Made by a program: the position numbers and the translations under genes
The notes under the pieces: model-generated
Databases searched by the model: none
Told to the model about the DNA's origin: nothing
The model's input: only the letters and a program-made list of their open reading frames with translations
Source: Nocardia gamkensis NBRC 108242
GTDB taxonomy: Bacteria; Actinomycetota; Actinomycetes; Mycobacteriales; Mycobacteriaceae
Assembly: GCF_001612985.1 (NCBI RefSeq)
Contig: NZ_BDBM01000016.1
Location: forward strand, 1-64,000
Direction of reading: 5' to 3'
Length of the DNA stretch: 64,000 nt
Shown here: one piece after another, positions 1 to 8,261 of the stretch
How positions within the stretch are numbered: position 1 is the first letter of the stretch
How the letters are laid out: every line of letters starts with the position of its first letter

Positions 1-312
1 CTTAGCTCATTCGTTCACCCGATCAAAATCGGGCTCCCGTTCGAGCCATGTGATGGCCAGGCGCTCCTCGTCCTACCTCGTTTCCCGGTCCATCCGCTCG
101 GCGTCTCCGCCTCGCTTCTCGGCTCCGGGTCGGTGTCCGTGTCGCTCTGACTTGGATAAAGTTACGCGGCGGAAAACGCTACGTCAAATCGCCTGTCCAG
201 CGCGTCTTTTCGCAGGTCAGAGGTGCGCCGGCATCCGTGCACCGGGCGGAATGACACAAATGTGATTCAGGCCACGACAAGATCGTTTCGATGCTCGTAC
301 GGCAATCCCCGA
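1..312. other. Left-edge stretch without a confident gene
   Basis: No reliable gene was found here. On the minus strand a coding-looking 21-codon run ends in TGA at 7-9; its last residues read WLEREPDFDRVNE. It is cut off upstream by an in-frame TAG at 73-75. Before that TAG the same frame again looks coding-like (DAERMDRETR). This may be the degraded tail of a gene, or chance. The other open frames here are rich in Arg, Ser and Pro and show no family motif. Confidence 0.3.
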
Positions 313-714
313 TCAGCCGCCCAATGGAGCTCGACGCGGCACGACCTTGCGGTAGGAGATCCGCCATCCGGCGGATTCCCGCACCACGACGTCTTCGTAT
401 GTCACGCTCCCGCAACGTCCGTCGGCGTTGATGCCGATGCCCTTGGACCGCACCGAGACGATGCCCCCATCGTTCCGGGTGATGAGGACATTGGTGACGT
501 GGTGTCCGACCGGATTCGCGTCGCCGAGCGCGAGCGCCGCTTCGCGGAGGGCGGTGACGCCGCGCAGTTCACCGAATCCCAGCTCGGTGAGGTCGTAGAC
601 GACGTCCGGAGTGAACACCTCGTCCATCCGATCGAGTTCCCCGGCGTCCATGAGGTGACCGTGCTTGGCGATGAGGTCGTTGATCTCGAAGCGGTCGTCG
701 ATCGATAGCGTCAT
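313..714 (-). CDS. SnoaL-like / NTF2-fold protein
   Basis: This 133-residue protein has the pattern of the SnoaL-like (NTF2 superfamily) alpha+beta barrel: an N-terminal helix pair with DLIAKHGHLMDAGELDRMDEVFTPDV, a central helix, and a terminal strand pair with GWRISYRKVVPRR. Members are small enzymes such as polyketide cyclases and dehydratases, or ligand-binding proteins; no specific substrate can be assigned. ATG at 714 was chosen because the conserved domain begins immediately after it, while the upstream extension is Arg-rich and unlike the family. It is transcribed in the same direction as the WYL regulator ending at 782, 67 bases upstream, and could be read through from it. Family call is fairly sure; function unknown. 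Confidence 0.75.
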   Translation of the reverse strand: MTLSIDDRFEINDLIAKHGHLMDAGELDRMDEVFTPDVVYDLTELGFGELRGVTALREAALALGDANPVGHHVTNVLITRNDGGIVSVRSKGIGINADGRCGSVTYEDVVVRESAGWRISYRKVVPRRAPLGG

Positions 715-781
715 GCGCAGCACCGTAGTGCCGCTCTCGACGCAGGTCAGGTGATTATTCGTCCGGCGGGCGTGCCGACAC

Positions 782-1750
782 TCATCGCGGGACGGCAGCC
801 GCACGAAGCAATTTCGCGCCGAGGCCGGCGAGGAGATCTCTCATCTCGGGGGGTTCGACGACGTCGAAGTCCAGGTCCAGGTGGGCGATGCGCAGTGCGG
901 TCCACTCCAGGGAATCGGCCGAGGTGCGCAGCAGGCAGGTGTGCGCATCCAGCGGTTCGATCTCCTCCGCGCGCACGCGGAACGCGTCGGCGAGGGTCTC
1001 GGCGCCCGCGTGCACGCGCAGGACCACTCGGCGGACCGGCCTGGTGCGGGCCAATTGGCTGGTGACGAAGGTCGCCGCGTCCTCGGCGGGCAGTGCTCGG
1101 GCAGCGCACCGTATTCCGGTGGGCTGCGGAGACGTCAGCCGATCCACCCGGAAGGTGCGCCAATCCGCGCGATCGACGTCCCATGCGACCAGGTACCAGC
1201 GGCGACCGGCGGAGACCAGACTGTGCGGTTCGGTGAGGCGGCCGGTCTCCGCGTCGGTCTTGTCCCGGTAGCGAAAGCGGATCCGTTCGCCGTCCCGCGC
1301 GGCGGCGGCCAAGGCGACGAGCACCTCCGGATCGACCATCGGACCGGCCGGGGGCCCGCCGAGCGAGACGGTGGTGGTGTCTATCGCGTCGACCCGGCGG
1401 CGCAATCGCGACGGCAGCACCTGCTGCAGTTTCACCAGGGCGCGGGCAGCCGATTCCTCGATACCCGCGATCGCGCCCTGCGCCGCGCCACGCAGCCCGA
1501 GGGTGATCGCGACCGCCTCCTCGTCGTCGAGCAGCAGCGGCGGCAGCGCGGCGCCCGCTTCCAGGCGGTATCCGCCTATCGCGCCGAGGCAGGCGACCAC
1601 GGGATATTCCAGCTCGCGCAGGCGCTCCACATCCCGGCGCACCGTCCGCACGGTGACCCCGAGCCGCGCGGCCAGCTCCGGACCGCTCCATTCGCGGCGG
1701 GTTTGCAGCAGCGACAGCAGCTGGAGCAGGCGCGCGGCGGTCTGTGTCAC
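782..1750 (-). CDS. WYL-domain HTH transcriptional regulator
   Basis: This is a 322-residue regulator of the DeoR/YafY-like WYL class. A winged HTH fills residues about 5-60 (ELAARLGVTVRTVRRDVERLREL, recognition helix in TVRTVRRDVE), followed by GGYRLEAGAALPPLLLDDEEA, a typical linker, and a WYL domain in the second half with RWYLVAWDVDRADWRTFRVDR. WYL domains usually sense a ligand or nucleic acid. The gene is divergent from the UvrA-like ATPase that starts 54 bases away at 1805, so local control of that gene and of itself is likely. ATG at 1750 gives a standard family N-terminus. Identification is firm; ligand and operator are unknown. Confidence 0.9.
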   Translation of the reverse strand: MTQTAARLLQLLSLLQTRREWSGPELAARLGVTVRTVRRDVERLRELEYPVVACLGAIGGYRLEAGAALPPLLLDDEEAVAITLGLRGAAQGAIAGIEESAARALVKLQQVLPSRLRRRVDAIDTTTVSLGGPPAGPMVDPEVLVALAAAARDGERIRFRYRDKTDAETGRLTEPHSLVSAGRRWYLVAWDVDRADWRTFRVDRLTSPQPTGIRCAARALPAEDAATFVTSQLARTRPVRRVVLRVHAGAETLADAFRVRAEEIEPLDAHTCLLRTSADSLEWTALRIAHLDLDFDVVEPPEMRDLLAGLGAKLLRAAAVPR

Positions 1751-1804
1751 GGGTTCCAGTATGGCCGAGAAGGAGGACAGAACCTGACCTCATCGGCTTC
1801 TAGC

Positions 1805-4105
1805 GTGAGGCTCGTGCATGCTCATCGAGACACCATCAGCATCGTCGGGGCCAGGGAGAACAACCTCCGGGACGTGTCGCTGACGATCCCCAAGGGCAAG
1901 ATCGTGGTCTTCACCGGCGTCTCCGGTTCGGGTAAGTCGTCGATCGTCTTCGGGACCGTGGCGGTCGAATCGCAGCGGCAGCTCAACGAGACCTTCACCT
2001 GGTTCATTCGCAACCGGCTGCCCAAGTACGAGCGGCCCGAGGCCGACGCGATCGACAATCTCGCGCCCGCCGTAGTCGTCGATCAGAAGCCGATCGGCGG
2101 CAATTCCCGTTCCACCGTGGGGACCATGACGGATATCCAGTCGATCATCCGCGTGCTGTTCTCCCGGCACAGCGTGCCGAGCGCGGGCGAGGCGACGCGC
2201 TATTCGTTCAACGACCCGCTGGGCATGTGCCCCGCGTGCGGCGGTCTGGGTCATGTGGTGCGCCCGGATCTGGGCAAGCTCATCGATACCGGCAAGTCGC
2301 TGAACGAGGGAGCCATCACCTTCGGTCCGTTCGCGGTCGGAACCTTCCAATGGCAGCTCTACGCCGAGTCGGGACTGTTCGACCCGGACAAGCCACTGCG
2401 GGACTTCACCACGCAGGAGTGGCAGTTGTTCCTGCACGGCAAGGGGTTCCGGGTGCCGCGCAAGAACCGGAACGGATCTGCGGGGAACAACGCCTACGAG
2501 GGTCTGCTGGAGCGGTTCGACCGCCTCTACGTCAAGCGCGATCTCACCGCGCTGTCGGACAGGAATCGCGCGGCCGCCCGCGCCGTGGTCACCGAGGAGA
2601 TCTGCCCGGACTGCGGGGGCGCCCGGCTCAACGCCGACGCGCTGGCGAGCCGGATCGATGGCCTCGGCATCGCCGACTACGGCAGGCTGGAGATCACCGA
2701 TCTCATCGAGGTGCTCGCGCGGCTGGACGATCCGGTGGCTCGGCCGATCGCGCGGGCGGCCATCGGGCGGTTGCGCAGGATCGAGGAGGTCGGGCTCGGC
2801 TACCTGTCGCTCGATCGGGAAACCGCGACCCTCTCCGGCGGCGAGGCGCAGCGCCTGAAGGTGGTCCGGCATCTGGGCTCCAGCCTCACCGGTATGACCT
2901 ACATCTTCGACGAGCCCAGCGTCGGCATGCATCCGCGCGACGTGGGGCGGCTGAACACTCTGCTGCGCCGGCTGCGCGACAAGGGGAACACCGTCCTGGT
3001 GGTGGAGCACTCCCCCGATGTCATCGACGTCGCCGACCATGTGGTCGACATGGGGCCGGGGGCCGGTTCGCGCGGCGGGCGGGTCGTGTTCCAGGGCACG
3101 GTCGATCAGCTCCGGACCGCGCCGACGGCGACCGGTGCGGGATTGCGCCGGGCGCGGCGGGTGAAAGACGACGTCCGCGAACCGACGGGATGGCTGACGG
3201 TCACCGATGCCGACGCCTACAACCTGAAGAGCCTCACCGCGCGGTTTCCGACGGGCGTGCTCACGGCGGTGACCGGCGTGGCGGGTTCCGGGAAGAGCAC
3301 GCTGGTTTCCGGCGCGTTCGTCGCCGCGCATCCGCAGGTGATCGCGGTCGACCAAGCGGCGATCGCCGCCTCCCGGCGTTCCAGCCCGGCCACCTATCTG
3401 GGCATCATGGACCCGCTGCGTCAGCTGTTCGCCAAGCGGCACGGTGTGCGGCCGGGCTTGTTCAGTTTCAACTCCGACGGCGCCTGCGGCGAATGCGATG
3501 GCGCGGGGGTGATCTTCACCGACCTGGCGTACATGGATCCGGTCACCACGGTGTGCCGGGCCTGCCACGGACGCAGGTATCGCGCGGAAGCGCTCGCTTA
3601 CGAGATTAGCGGGGCGTCGATCGCCGACGTCCTGGAGATGCCCGCCGAGGAAGCGCTGGAGTTCTGGGCCGGAGACGGAGACCGGCGCGTGCTCACGCCG
3701 TTGCGGGCGCTGCTCGACGTCGGTCTCGGCTATCTCACCCTCGGCCGCGCGCTCACGTCGCTGTCCGGCGGCGAGCGCCAGCGCATCAAGCTGGCCGATC
3801 ATCTCCAGCGGCGCACCGGATCCGGTATCTATGTGCTCGACGAGCCGACCACCGGACTGCACATGGCCGACGTCGACACGCTGGTCGGACTGCTGGACCG
3901 GCTGGTCGACGCGGGCAACACGGTGATCGTCATCGAACACGATCTCGACGTCGTCGCCCGGGCCGACTGGGTGATCGATCTCGGACCGGACGGCGGAAAG
4001 CACGGCGGCGAAATCGTTTTCGCCGGGACCCCGGCGGCTCTGCTGGCGGACGACCGGTCGCTGACCGCGGAGTACCTGCGGCGAAGCGTCGGCGTCCGCG
4101 CCTGA
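1805..4105 (+). CDS. UvrA-like ABC ATPase (drug-resistance type paralogue)
   Basis: A 766-residue double ABC ATPase related to UvrA but shorter than the roughly 950-residue housekeeping protein. Walker A motifs are GVSGSGKSS (about residue 37) and GVAGSGKST; the signatures LSGGEAQRL and LSGGERQRI each precede a Walker B (YIFDEPS, YVLDEPT). Zinc-finger-like Cys clusters are visible as CPACGGLGH, CPDCGGAR and CGECDGAG...CRACHGRR. Short UvrA paralogues of this size include DrrC-like proteins linked to resistance against DNA-intercalating drugs. No membrane partner is nearby, so it is not a classical transporter. The start is GTG 1805, which gives VRLVHAHRDTISIVGARENN; the long open frame upstream is antisense to the WYL gene. 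The divergent WYL regulator probably controls it. What it binds is inferred only from the family. Confidence 0.88.
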   Translation: MRLVHAHRDTISIVGARENNLRDVSLTIPKGKIVVFTGVSGSGKSSIVFGTVAVESQRQLNETFTWFIRNRLPKYERPEADAIDNLAPAVVVDQKPIGGNSRSTVGTMTDIQSIIRVLFSRHSVPSAGEATRYSFNDPLGMCPACGGLGHVVRPDLGKLIDTGKSLNEGAITFGPFAVGTFQWQLYAESGLFDPDKPLRDFTTQEWQLFLHGKGFRVPRKNRNGSAGNNAYEGLLERFDRLYVKRDLTALSDRNRAAARAVVTEEICPDCGGARLNADALASRIDGLGIADYGRLEITDLIEVLARLDDPVARPIARAAIGRLRRIEEVGLGYLSLDRETATLSGGEAQRLKVVRHLGSSLTGMTYIFDEPSVGMHPRDVGRLNTLLRRLRDKGNTVLVVEHSPDVIDVADHVVDMGPGAGSRGGRVVFQGTVDQLRTAPTATGAGLRRARRVKDDVREPTGWLTVTDADAYNLKSLTARFPTGVLTAVTGVAGSGKSTLVSGAFVAAHPQVIAVDQAAIAASRRSSPATYLGIMDPLRQLFAKRHGVRPGLFSFNSDGACGECDGAGVIFTDLAYMDPVTTVCRACHGRRYRAEALAYEISGASIADVLEMPAEEALEFWAGDGDRRVLTPLRALLDVGLGYLTLGRALTSLSGGERQRIKLADHLQRRTGSGIYVLDEPTTGLHMADVDTLVGLLDRLVDAGNTVIVIEHDLDVVARADWVIDLGPDGGKHGGEIVFAGTPAALLADDRSLTAEYLRRSVGVRA

Positions 4106-4225
4106 CCGCCCCGCGGGAAAGTCATAGCGTCATCGCACGGACCTCGGCTGCCGATGCATCGAGCAGCCGAGTTCCATTGGACCGATACCGCACAGGGACG
4201 TCTACCGCGGCGGCATCATGAACCT

Positions 4226-5104
4226 ATGGCGACACGGGAGGTGGTCCGGGCGGGAGCTTTCGCGCGGATCTACGACCCGGGCGTCGGCGAATCGGAAGCC
4301 TGGTACATCAACGATCACACGATCGTCCGCGACGACGCCGGGCGCTGGCACCTCTTCGGCATCACCCACCCGGAGCCCGCCGACCCGTTCGACGAGACCG
4401 AGTTCGCCCACGCCACCGCGGACCGGCTGCACGGGCCCTGGACCACGCGCGACCGTGCGTTGCTGGTGGATCGGAACTACGGCGAAACGCATCTGTGGGC
4501 GCCTTACGTGGTCGGCGCCCACGAGCGGTACTACATGTTCTACGCGGCGGGCGGAGCCGACCGCACCGCCGCGGCGATGAACCTGGCGACGTCGCGCGAT
4601 CTCTTCCGATGGACCCGCTCGCCCGCGGGCCCGCTGTTCCGCGACGGATACGACGCTCGCGACCCGATGGTGGTGCGTGTGGGCGACCAATGGGTGATGT
4701 ATTACTGCGCGACCAGCGCCCCGGCGGGCGGTCACCACGTCGTCGCCTATCGCACAAGTACCGACCTCGTGCACTGGGGTGAGCGCCACATCGCGTACAC
4801 GGACCCGACCAAAGGCACCGAGGCGGGCAACACCGAATCGCCTTACATCCTGCGGCACGACGGATGGTGGTACCTGTTCATCGGCCCGCGCCCGCGTTAC
4901 GTCGGCACCGACGTCTTCCGCAGTGACAGTCCTTTCCGCTTCCGCATCGGAGACAAGGTCGGCCACATCGCGGCGCACGCCGCCGAAGTGATCGGCGCGG
5001 ACGGCCGCTGGTGGGTCACCAGTGCGGGCTGGGGCCGGGGCGGCGTCCATCTGGCGCCGCTCGACTTTCCGCAGTCGCGCGTGGTCAAAACGGTTCCGCG
5101 CTAA
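4226..5104 (+). CDS. Five-bladed beta-propeller glycosidase-like protein (GH43/GH32 superfamily)
   Basis: The 292-residue sequence has repeated blade signatures of the GH43/GH32/GH68 propeller fold: NDHTIVRDDAGRWHLFGI, ATADRLHGPW, GETHLWAPYVV, MNLATSRDLFRW, RDPMVVRVGDQWVMYYC, NTESPYILRHDGWWYLF and DGRWWVTSAGWGRGG. WAPYV and RDPMV correspond to regions that carry catalytic acids in this superfamily. No signal peptide is visible, so it is probably cytoplasmic. ATG at 4226 puts the fold at the N-terminus; an upstream in-frame ATG at 4154 would add an unrelated 24-residue extension. It heads a row of sugar genes (isomerase, FGGY kinase, GH172-like). Substrate could be a furanoside such as arabinan, galactan or fructan; the sequence does not decide. 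Confidence 0.75.
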   Translation: MATREVVRAGAFARIYDPGVGESEAWYINDHTIVRDDAGRWHLFGITHPEPADPFDETEFAHATADRLHGPWTTRDRALLVDRNYGETHLWAPYVVGAHERYYMFYAAGGADRTAAAMNLATSRDLFRWTRSPAGPLFRDGYDARDPMVVRVGDQWVMYYCATSAPAGGHHVVAYRTSTDLVHWGERHIAYTDPTKGTEAGNTESPYILRHDGWWYLFIGPRPRYVGTDVFRSDSPFRFRIGDKVGHIAAHAAEVIGADGRWWVTSAGWGRGGVHLAPLDFPQSRVVKTVPR

Positions 5105-5224
5105 GCGGTCCGAAGCACGGGGCCGAGCGCGAATTCGGCGAAAGGCGTCTCCGGGCTCGGTCGCGGCTGGTATCTGTTGATCGAGTCGAACTCTCCGATC
5201 ACCCCACCTACGGGAGGGACCGGC

Positions 5225-6637
5225 ATGGCCCGTATCGGCGTTATCAGTGTTTCCGATGGCCGCGACTATGTGCATGCGGGCATCGCCGATTTCATCGCCT
5301 CCACCGAGGACCGGCTGGTGGCCGCGCTGGCGGCGGCCGGACACGATGTGGTCCGCGGCGCGGCGCCGATCAGCGACAACGCGCTGGCTACGTCGGTGGC
5401 GCGCACTGTCGCGGCGGCGGGCGTCGATCTGACCGTCCTGCACTATGCCGTCTGGGCGTTCCCGCATTTCACCATGCTCGCGGCGGGCGCCATCCCCGGG
5501 CCGCTGCTGCTGCTGTCGAATATCGATCCGGTGCAGCCCGGGATGGTCGGCATGCTCGCCGCGGGCGGCGCACTGGATCAGATCGGGCGCAGGCACAGCA
5601 GGCTGTGGGGTGATCCGTCCGATCCCGAGCTCGTCGAGGCCATCGGCGTGCGGGCGCGGGCCGCGGCCGCCGTATCCGGCTTGCGCGGTTCGACATTCGG
5701 GCGCTTCGGCGGGCGGCCGATGGGCATGAACACCGCGGTCGCCAATACCGATCAGTGGCAGCGGCAGTTCGGCATCGACGTCGAGGAAATCGATCAGTGG
5801 GAGATCGTGCGGCGCGCCGAACTGGCCGACGCGGGCGAGGCGCGGGCCGCACGCGAGTGGCTGGAGCGGCACACCGCGGGCGTGCACTACGACGGGGCGA
5901 AGCTCACCCCGCAACTACTGGAACGCCAGATCCGGTCCTATCTGGCGGTACGCGAATTGATCGCCGAATGGCGGCTGGACTTCTCGGGAATCAAGGGGCA
6001 GCCCGAACTCACCCAGTATTTCGCCACCATGGACGTCACCGAGGCGTTCCTCAACGATCCCTACGACTGGAATGGCCCGAAGGAACCGCACGTCTGCGCC
6101 ACCGAGGCGGACATGGACGGTGCGCTGACCATGCAACTGCTCAAGCGGATCGCGGGCACCCCGGTGCTGTTCGCCGACGTCCGGCACTATCACGCCGATC
6201 GCGACATCTGGGACCTCTGCAATTCCGGCCAGCACGCCACCTGGTTCGCCGCGCGCAGCGCCGATCCCGCCGAGAACCTGGCGAAGGTGCACCTGTATCC
6301 GGAGGTCTTCTTCTTTCCCGCCGGCGGCGCCTCGGTGCACCATCTGGCCGCCCCGGGCCGGATGACCCTCGCGCGGCTGACCCGTCTCGACGGCGACTAC
6401 CGCATGCAGCTGATGCTCGGCGAGTTCGAGCACTACGACCAGCAGACCAACGAGGCGCTGATGAACCAGTCGACCCGGGAGTGGCCGCACGCGTTCGCCC
6501 GGCTGGACGCGCGCGCCGAGGACTTCCTGAACCGCTTCGGCGCCAACCACATCCACGCGGTGCCCGGCGACCACCGGGCGGCCGTCCGCGCGACGTGCGA
6601 ATTGCTCGACGTCACGGTGGACGAGTTCACGCGGTGA
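5225..6637 (+). CDS. L-fucose/L-arabinose isomerase family protein
   Basis: A 470-residue protein of the FucI/AraA-like isomerase family. The N-terminal half starts with RIGVISVSDGRDYVH and is alpha/beta; the C-terminal half carries CATEADMDGALTMQLL (about residues 293-308), the family's conserved metal-site region with a Glu ligand, and later HATWFAARSADPAENLAKVH. These enzymes interconvert aldose and ketose; FucI-type enzymes also convert D-arabinose to D-ribulose. ATG 5225 is preceded by the strong Shine-Dalgarno ctacgggaggga. The stop overlaps the next gene's GTG (GTGA at 6634-6637), so kinase and isomerase are translationally coupled. The sugar is not determined; coupling to an FGGY kinase supports a ketopentose or related ketose as product. 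Confidence 0.82.
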   Translation: MARIGVISVSDGRDYVHAGIADFIASTEDRLVAALAAAGHDVVRGAAPISDNALATSVARTVAAAGVDLTVLHYAVWAFPHFTMLAAGAIPGPLLLLSNIDPVQPGMVGMLAAGGALDQIGRRHSRLWGDPSDPELVEAIGVRARAAAAVSGLRGSTFGRFGGRPMGMNTAVANTDQWQRQFGIDVEEIDQWEIVRRAELADAGEARAAREWLERHTAGVHYDGAKLTPQLLERQIRSYLAVRELIAEWRLDFSGIKGQPELTQYFATMDVTEAFLNDPYDWNGPKEPHVCATEADMDGALTMQLLKRIAGTPVLFADVRHYHADRDIWDLCNSGQHATWFAARSADPAENLAKVHLYPEVFFFPAGGASVHHLAAPGRMTLARLTRLDGDYRMQLMLGEFEHYDQQTNEALMNQSTREWPHAFARLDARAEDFLNRFGANHIHAVPGDHRAAVRATCELLDVTVDEFTR

Positions 6638-8121
6638 CGATGTTCCTCGGCATCGACATCGGGACCGCGAGTTCCAAAGGCGTGCTCACCGATGCCCGCG
6701 GCACGATTCTCGCCAGGTCCGAGCGGGCGCACGAGGTTTCCATGCCGCACCCCGGATGGGTCGAGCACGACGCGGAGACGGTGTGGTGGTCCGACTTCGT
6801 CGCACTCGCCCGCGACCTGGTGGCGGCGGCCGACGGCGCCACGCTCGACGGTCTGGCGGTATCCGGCATCGGTCCGTGCCTGCTGCCCGCCGACGCCCGG
6901 GGCAGGCCGCTGCGCCCCGCCATCCTCTACGGTGTCGACACCAGGGCCGGGGCCGAGATCAACGAGCTGAACGAGGAATTCGGCGCGCGGGCCGTGCTCG
7001 ACCGCGCCGGATCGCCACTGACCAGCCAGGCCGTCGGCCCGAAGGCGCGGTGGCTGGCCCGGCACGAGCCGGACGTCGCCGCACGCACCGAGCTGCTGCT
7101 GATGGCGAGTTCTTTCCTGGTGTACCGGCTCACCGGCCGGTACGTTCTGGACCACCAATCGGCCAGTCAGTGCGTACCGCTGTACGACCTGCGCGAACGC
7201 GCGTGGGCGACGGACTGGGCCGAGCGGATCGTGCCGGGCTGGACGCTGCCGGAGCTGGCCTGGCCCACCGAGATCGTGGGCCGGGTGAGCGCGGACGCGG
7301 CGGCCGCCACGGGCCTTCCGGCCGGGCTGCCGGTCACCACCGGCACCATCGACGCCTGGGCCGAGGCGGCCAGCGTCGGCGTCCGCGCCCCGGGCGACGC
7401 GATGATCATGTACGGCACCACGATGTTCCTGGTGCAGGTGCTCACCGACCCGCGTCCGCATCCCGGTCTCTGGGGCACCTGCGGCACCTGGCCGGACACG
7501 TACACCCTCGCCGCGGGTATGGCCACCTCCGGCGCGGTCACCGACTGGCTGCGCAAACTCGTGGGCGGCGAGTTCGCCGACCTGGTCGTCGCGGCCGCGG
7601 ACGTGCCGGCGGGCAGCAGAGGGCTGCTCGCGCTGCCCTATTTCGCCGGTGAGCGCACTCCCCTGTTCGACCCGGACGCGCGTGGCATCGTCGCGGGACT
7701 CACCCTCGGGCACGGTCGGGCCGAGCTCTATCGCGCGGTACTGGAGGGCATCGCCTACGGCGTGCGGCACAATCTCGAGGCCATGACCGAAGCCGGTGGG
7801 CTGGCGGCGCGCTTGGTCGCCGTGGGTGGTGGCACCAAAGGCGGGCTGTGGACCCGGATCGTCTCCGATGTCACCGGGCTGCCCCAGCAGTTGCCCGCCG
7901 AGACCGTCGGCGCGAGCCTCGGTGACGCTCTGCTCGCCGCCGAGGCCGCCGGAGTCGACACCTCCGCGTGGAATCCGGTCGTCGACACCGTGCTGCCACG
8001 TCCCGAACGCGTCGCGAAATACGAGGAGTACTACCGGCACTACCGGGATCTCTACGATCGCACGACGAATATCGCGCATTTCCTCGCTGCCGAACAGCGC
8101 CGTGCGGGTGCGTCTTCTTGA
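6634..8121 (+). CDS. FGGY-family carbohydrate kinase (ribulokinase/xylulokinase-like)
   Basis: A 495-residue FGGY kinase: N-terminal phosphate loop FLGIDIGTASSKGVL, sugar-site region GVDTRAGAEINELNEEFG, interdomain segment TTGTIDAWAEAASVGV, ATP-site region LPYFAGERTPLFD and C-terminal AVGGGTKGGLWTRIVSDVTG. It would phosphorylate the ketose made by the isomerase encoded just upstream, producing a sugar phosphate for the pentose phosphate pathway. GTG 6634 is preferred because it forms a 4-base GTGA overlap with the isomerase; ATG 6640 is the alternative and loses only two residues. The window encodes a second FGGY kinase at 9858, more typical of XylB, so the two probably have different substrates. 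Confidence 0.85.
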   Translation: MTMFLGIDIGTASSKGVLTDARGTILARSERAHEVSMPHPGWVEHDAETVWWSDFVALARDLVAAADGATLDGLAVSGIGPCLLPADARGRPLRPAILYGVDTRAGAEINELNEEFGARAVLDRAGSPLTSQAVGPKARWLARHEPDVAARTELLLMASSFLVYRLTGRYVLDHQSASQCVPLYDLRERAWATDWAERIVPGWTLPELAWPTEIVGRVSADAAAATGLPAGLPVTTGTIDAWAEAASVGVRAPGDAMIMYGTTMFLVQVLTDPRPHPGLWGTCGTWPDTYTLAAGMATSGAVTDWLRKLVGGEFADLVVAAADVPAGSRGLLALPYFAGERTPLFDPDARGIVAGLTLGHGRAELYRAVLEGIAYGVRHNLEAMTEAGGLAARLVAVGGGTKGGLWTRIVSDVTGLPQQLPAETVGASLGDALLAAEAAGVDTSAWNPVVDTVLPRPERVAKYEEYYRHYRDLYDRTTNIAHFLAAEQRRAGASS

Positions 8122-8171
8122 ACGCCCGTGCGACGATGCGGAGCCGGTTCGCGGAACGATACGAGGATTTC

Positions 8172-8261
8172 ATGCCCACGATCACTCTGACCCAGGACAA
8201 TTTCGACTCCGTCGTCGCATCACATTCCATCGTGCTCGTGGATTGGTGGCCGGGATTGTGA
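8172..8261 (+). pseudogene. Thioredoxin 5' fragment acting as a short upstream ORF
   Basis: A 29-codon frame encodes a thioredoxin N-terminus: MPTITLTQDNFDSV, then ASHSIVLVDWW, which aligns with the family's beta1-alpha1-beta2 up to the VDFWA of the active-site approach. It then diverges (PGL) and stops before the CGPC motif, so it cannot be a redox enzyme. A Shine-Dalgarno-like acgagga precedes the ATG. Its TGA (8259-8261) overlaps the GTG of the GH172-like gene as GTGA. The simplest reading is a recombination that joined the front of a trxA gene to the start of the glycosidase gene; the remnant may now couple translation of the downstream gene. Thioredoxin identity is a motif judgement on a short peptide but the match is specific. 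Confidence 0.7.

Noticed and set aside
1790..4003. 737-codon minus-strand open frame
   Set aside because: It is the antisense of the UvrA-like gene; His/Asp/Arg/Gly-rich with no motifs, as expected for the opposite strand of GC-rich coding DNA.
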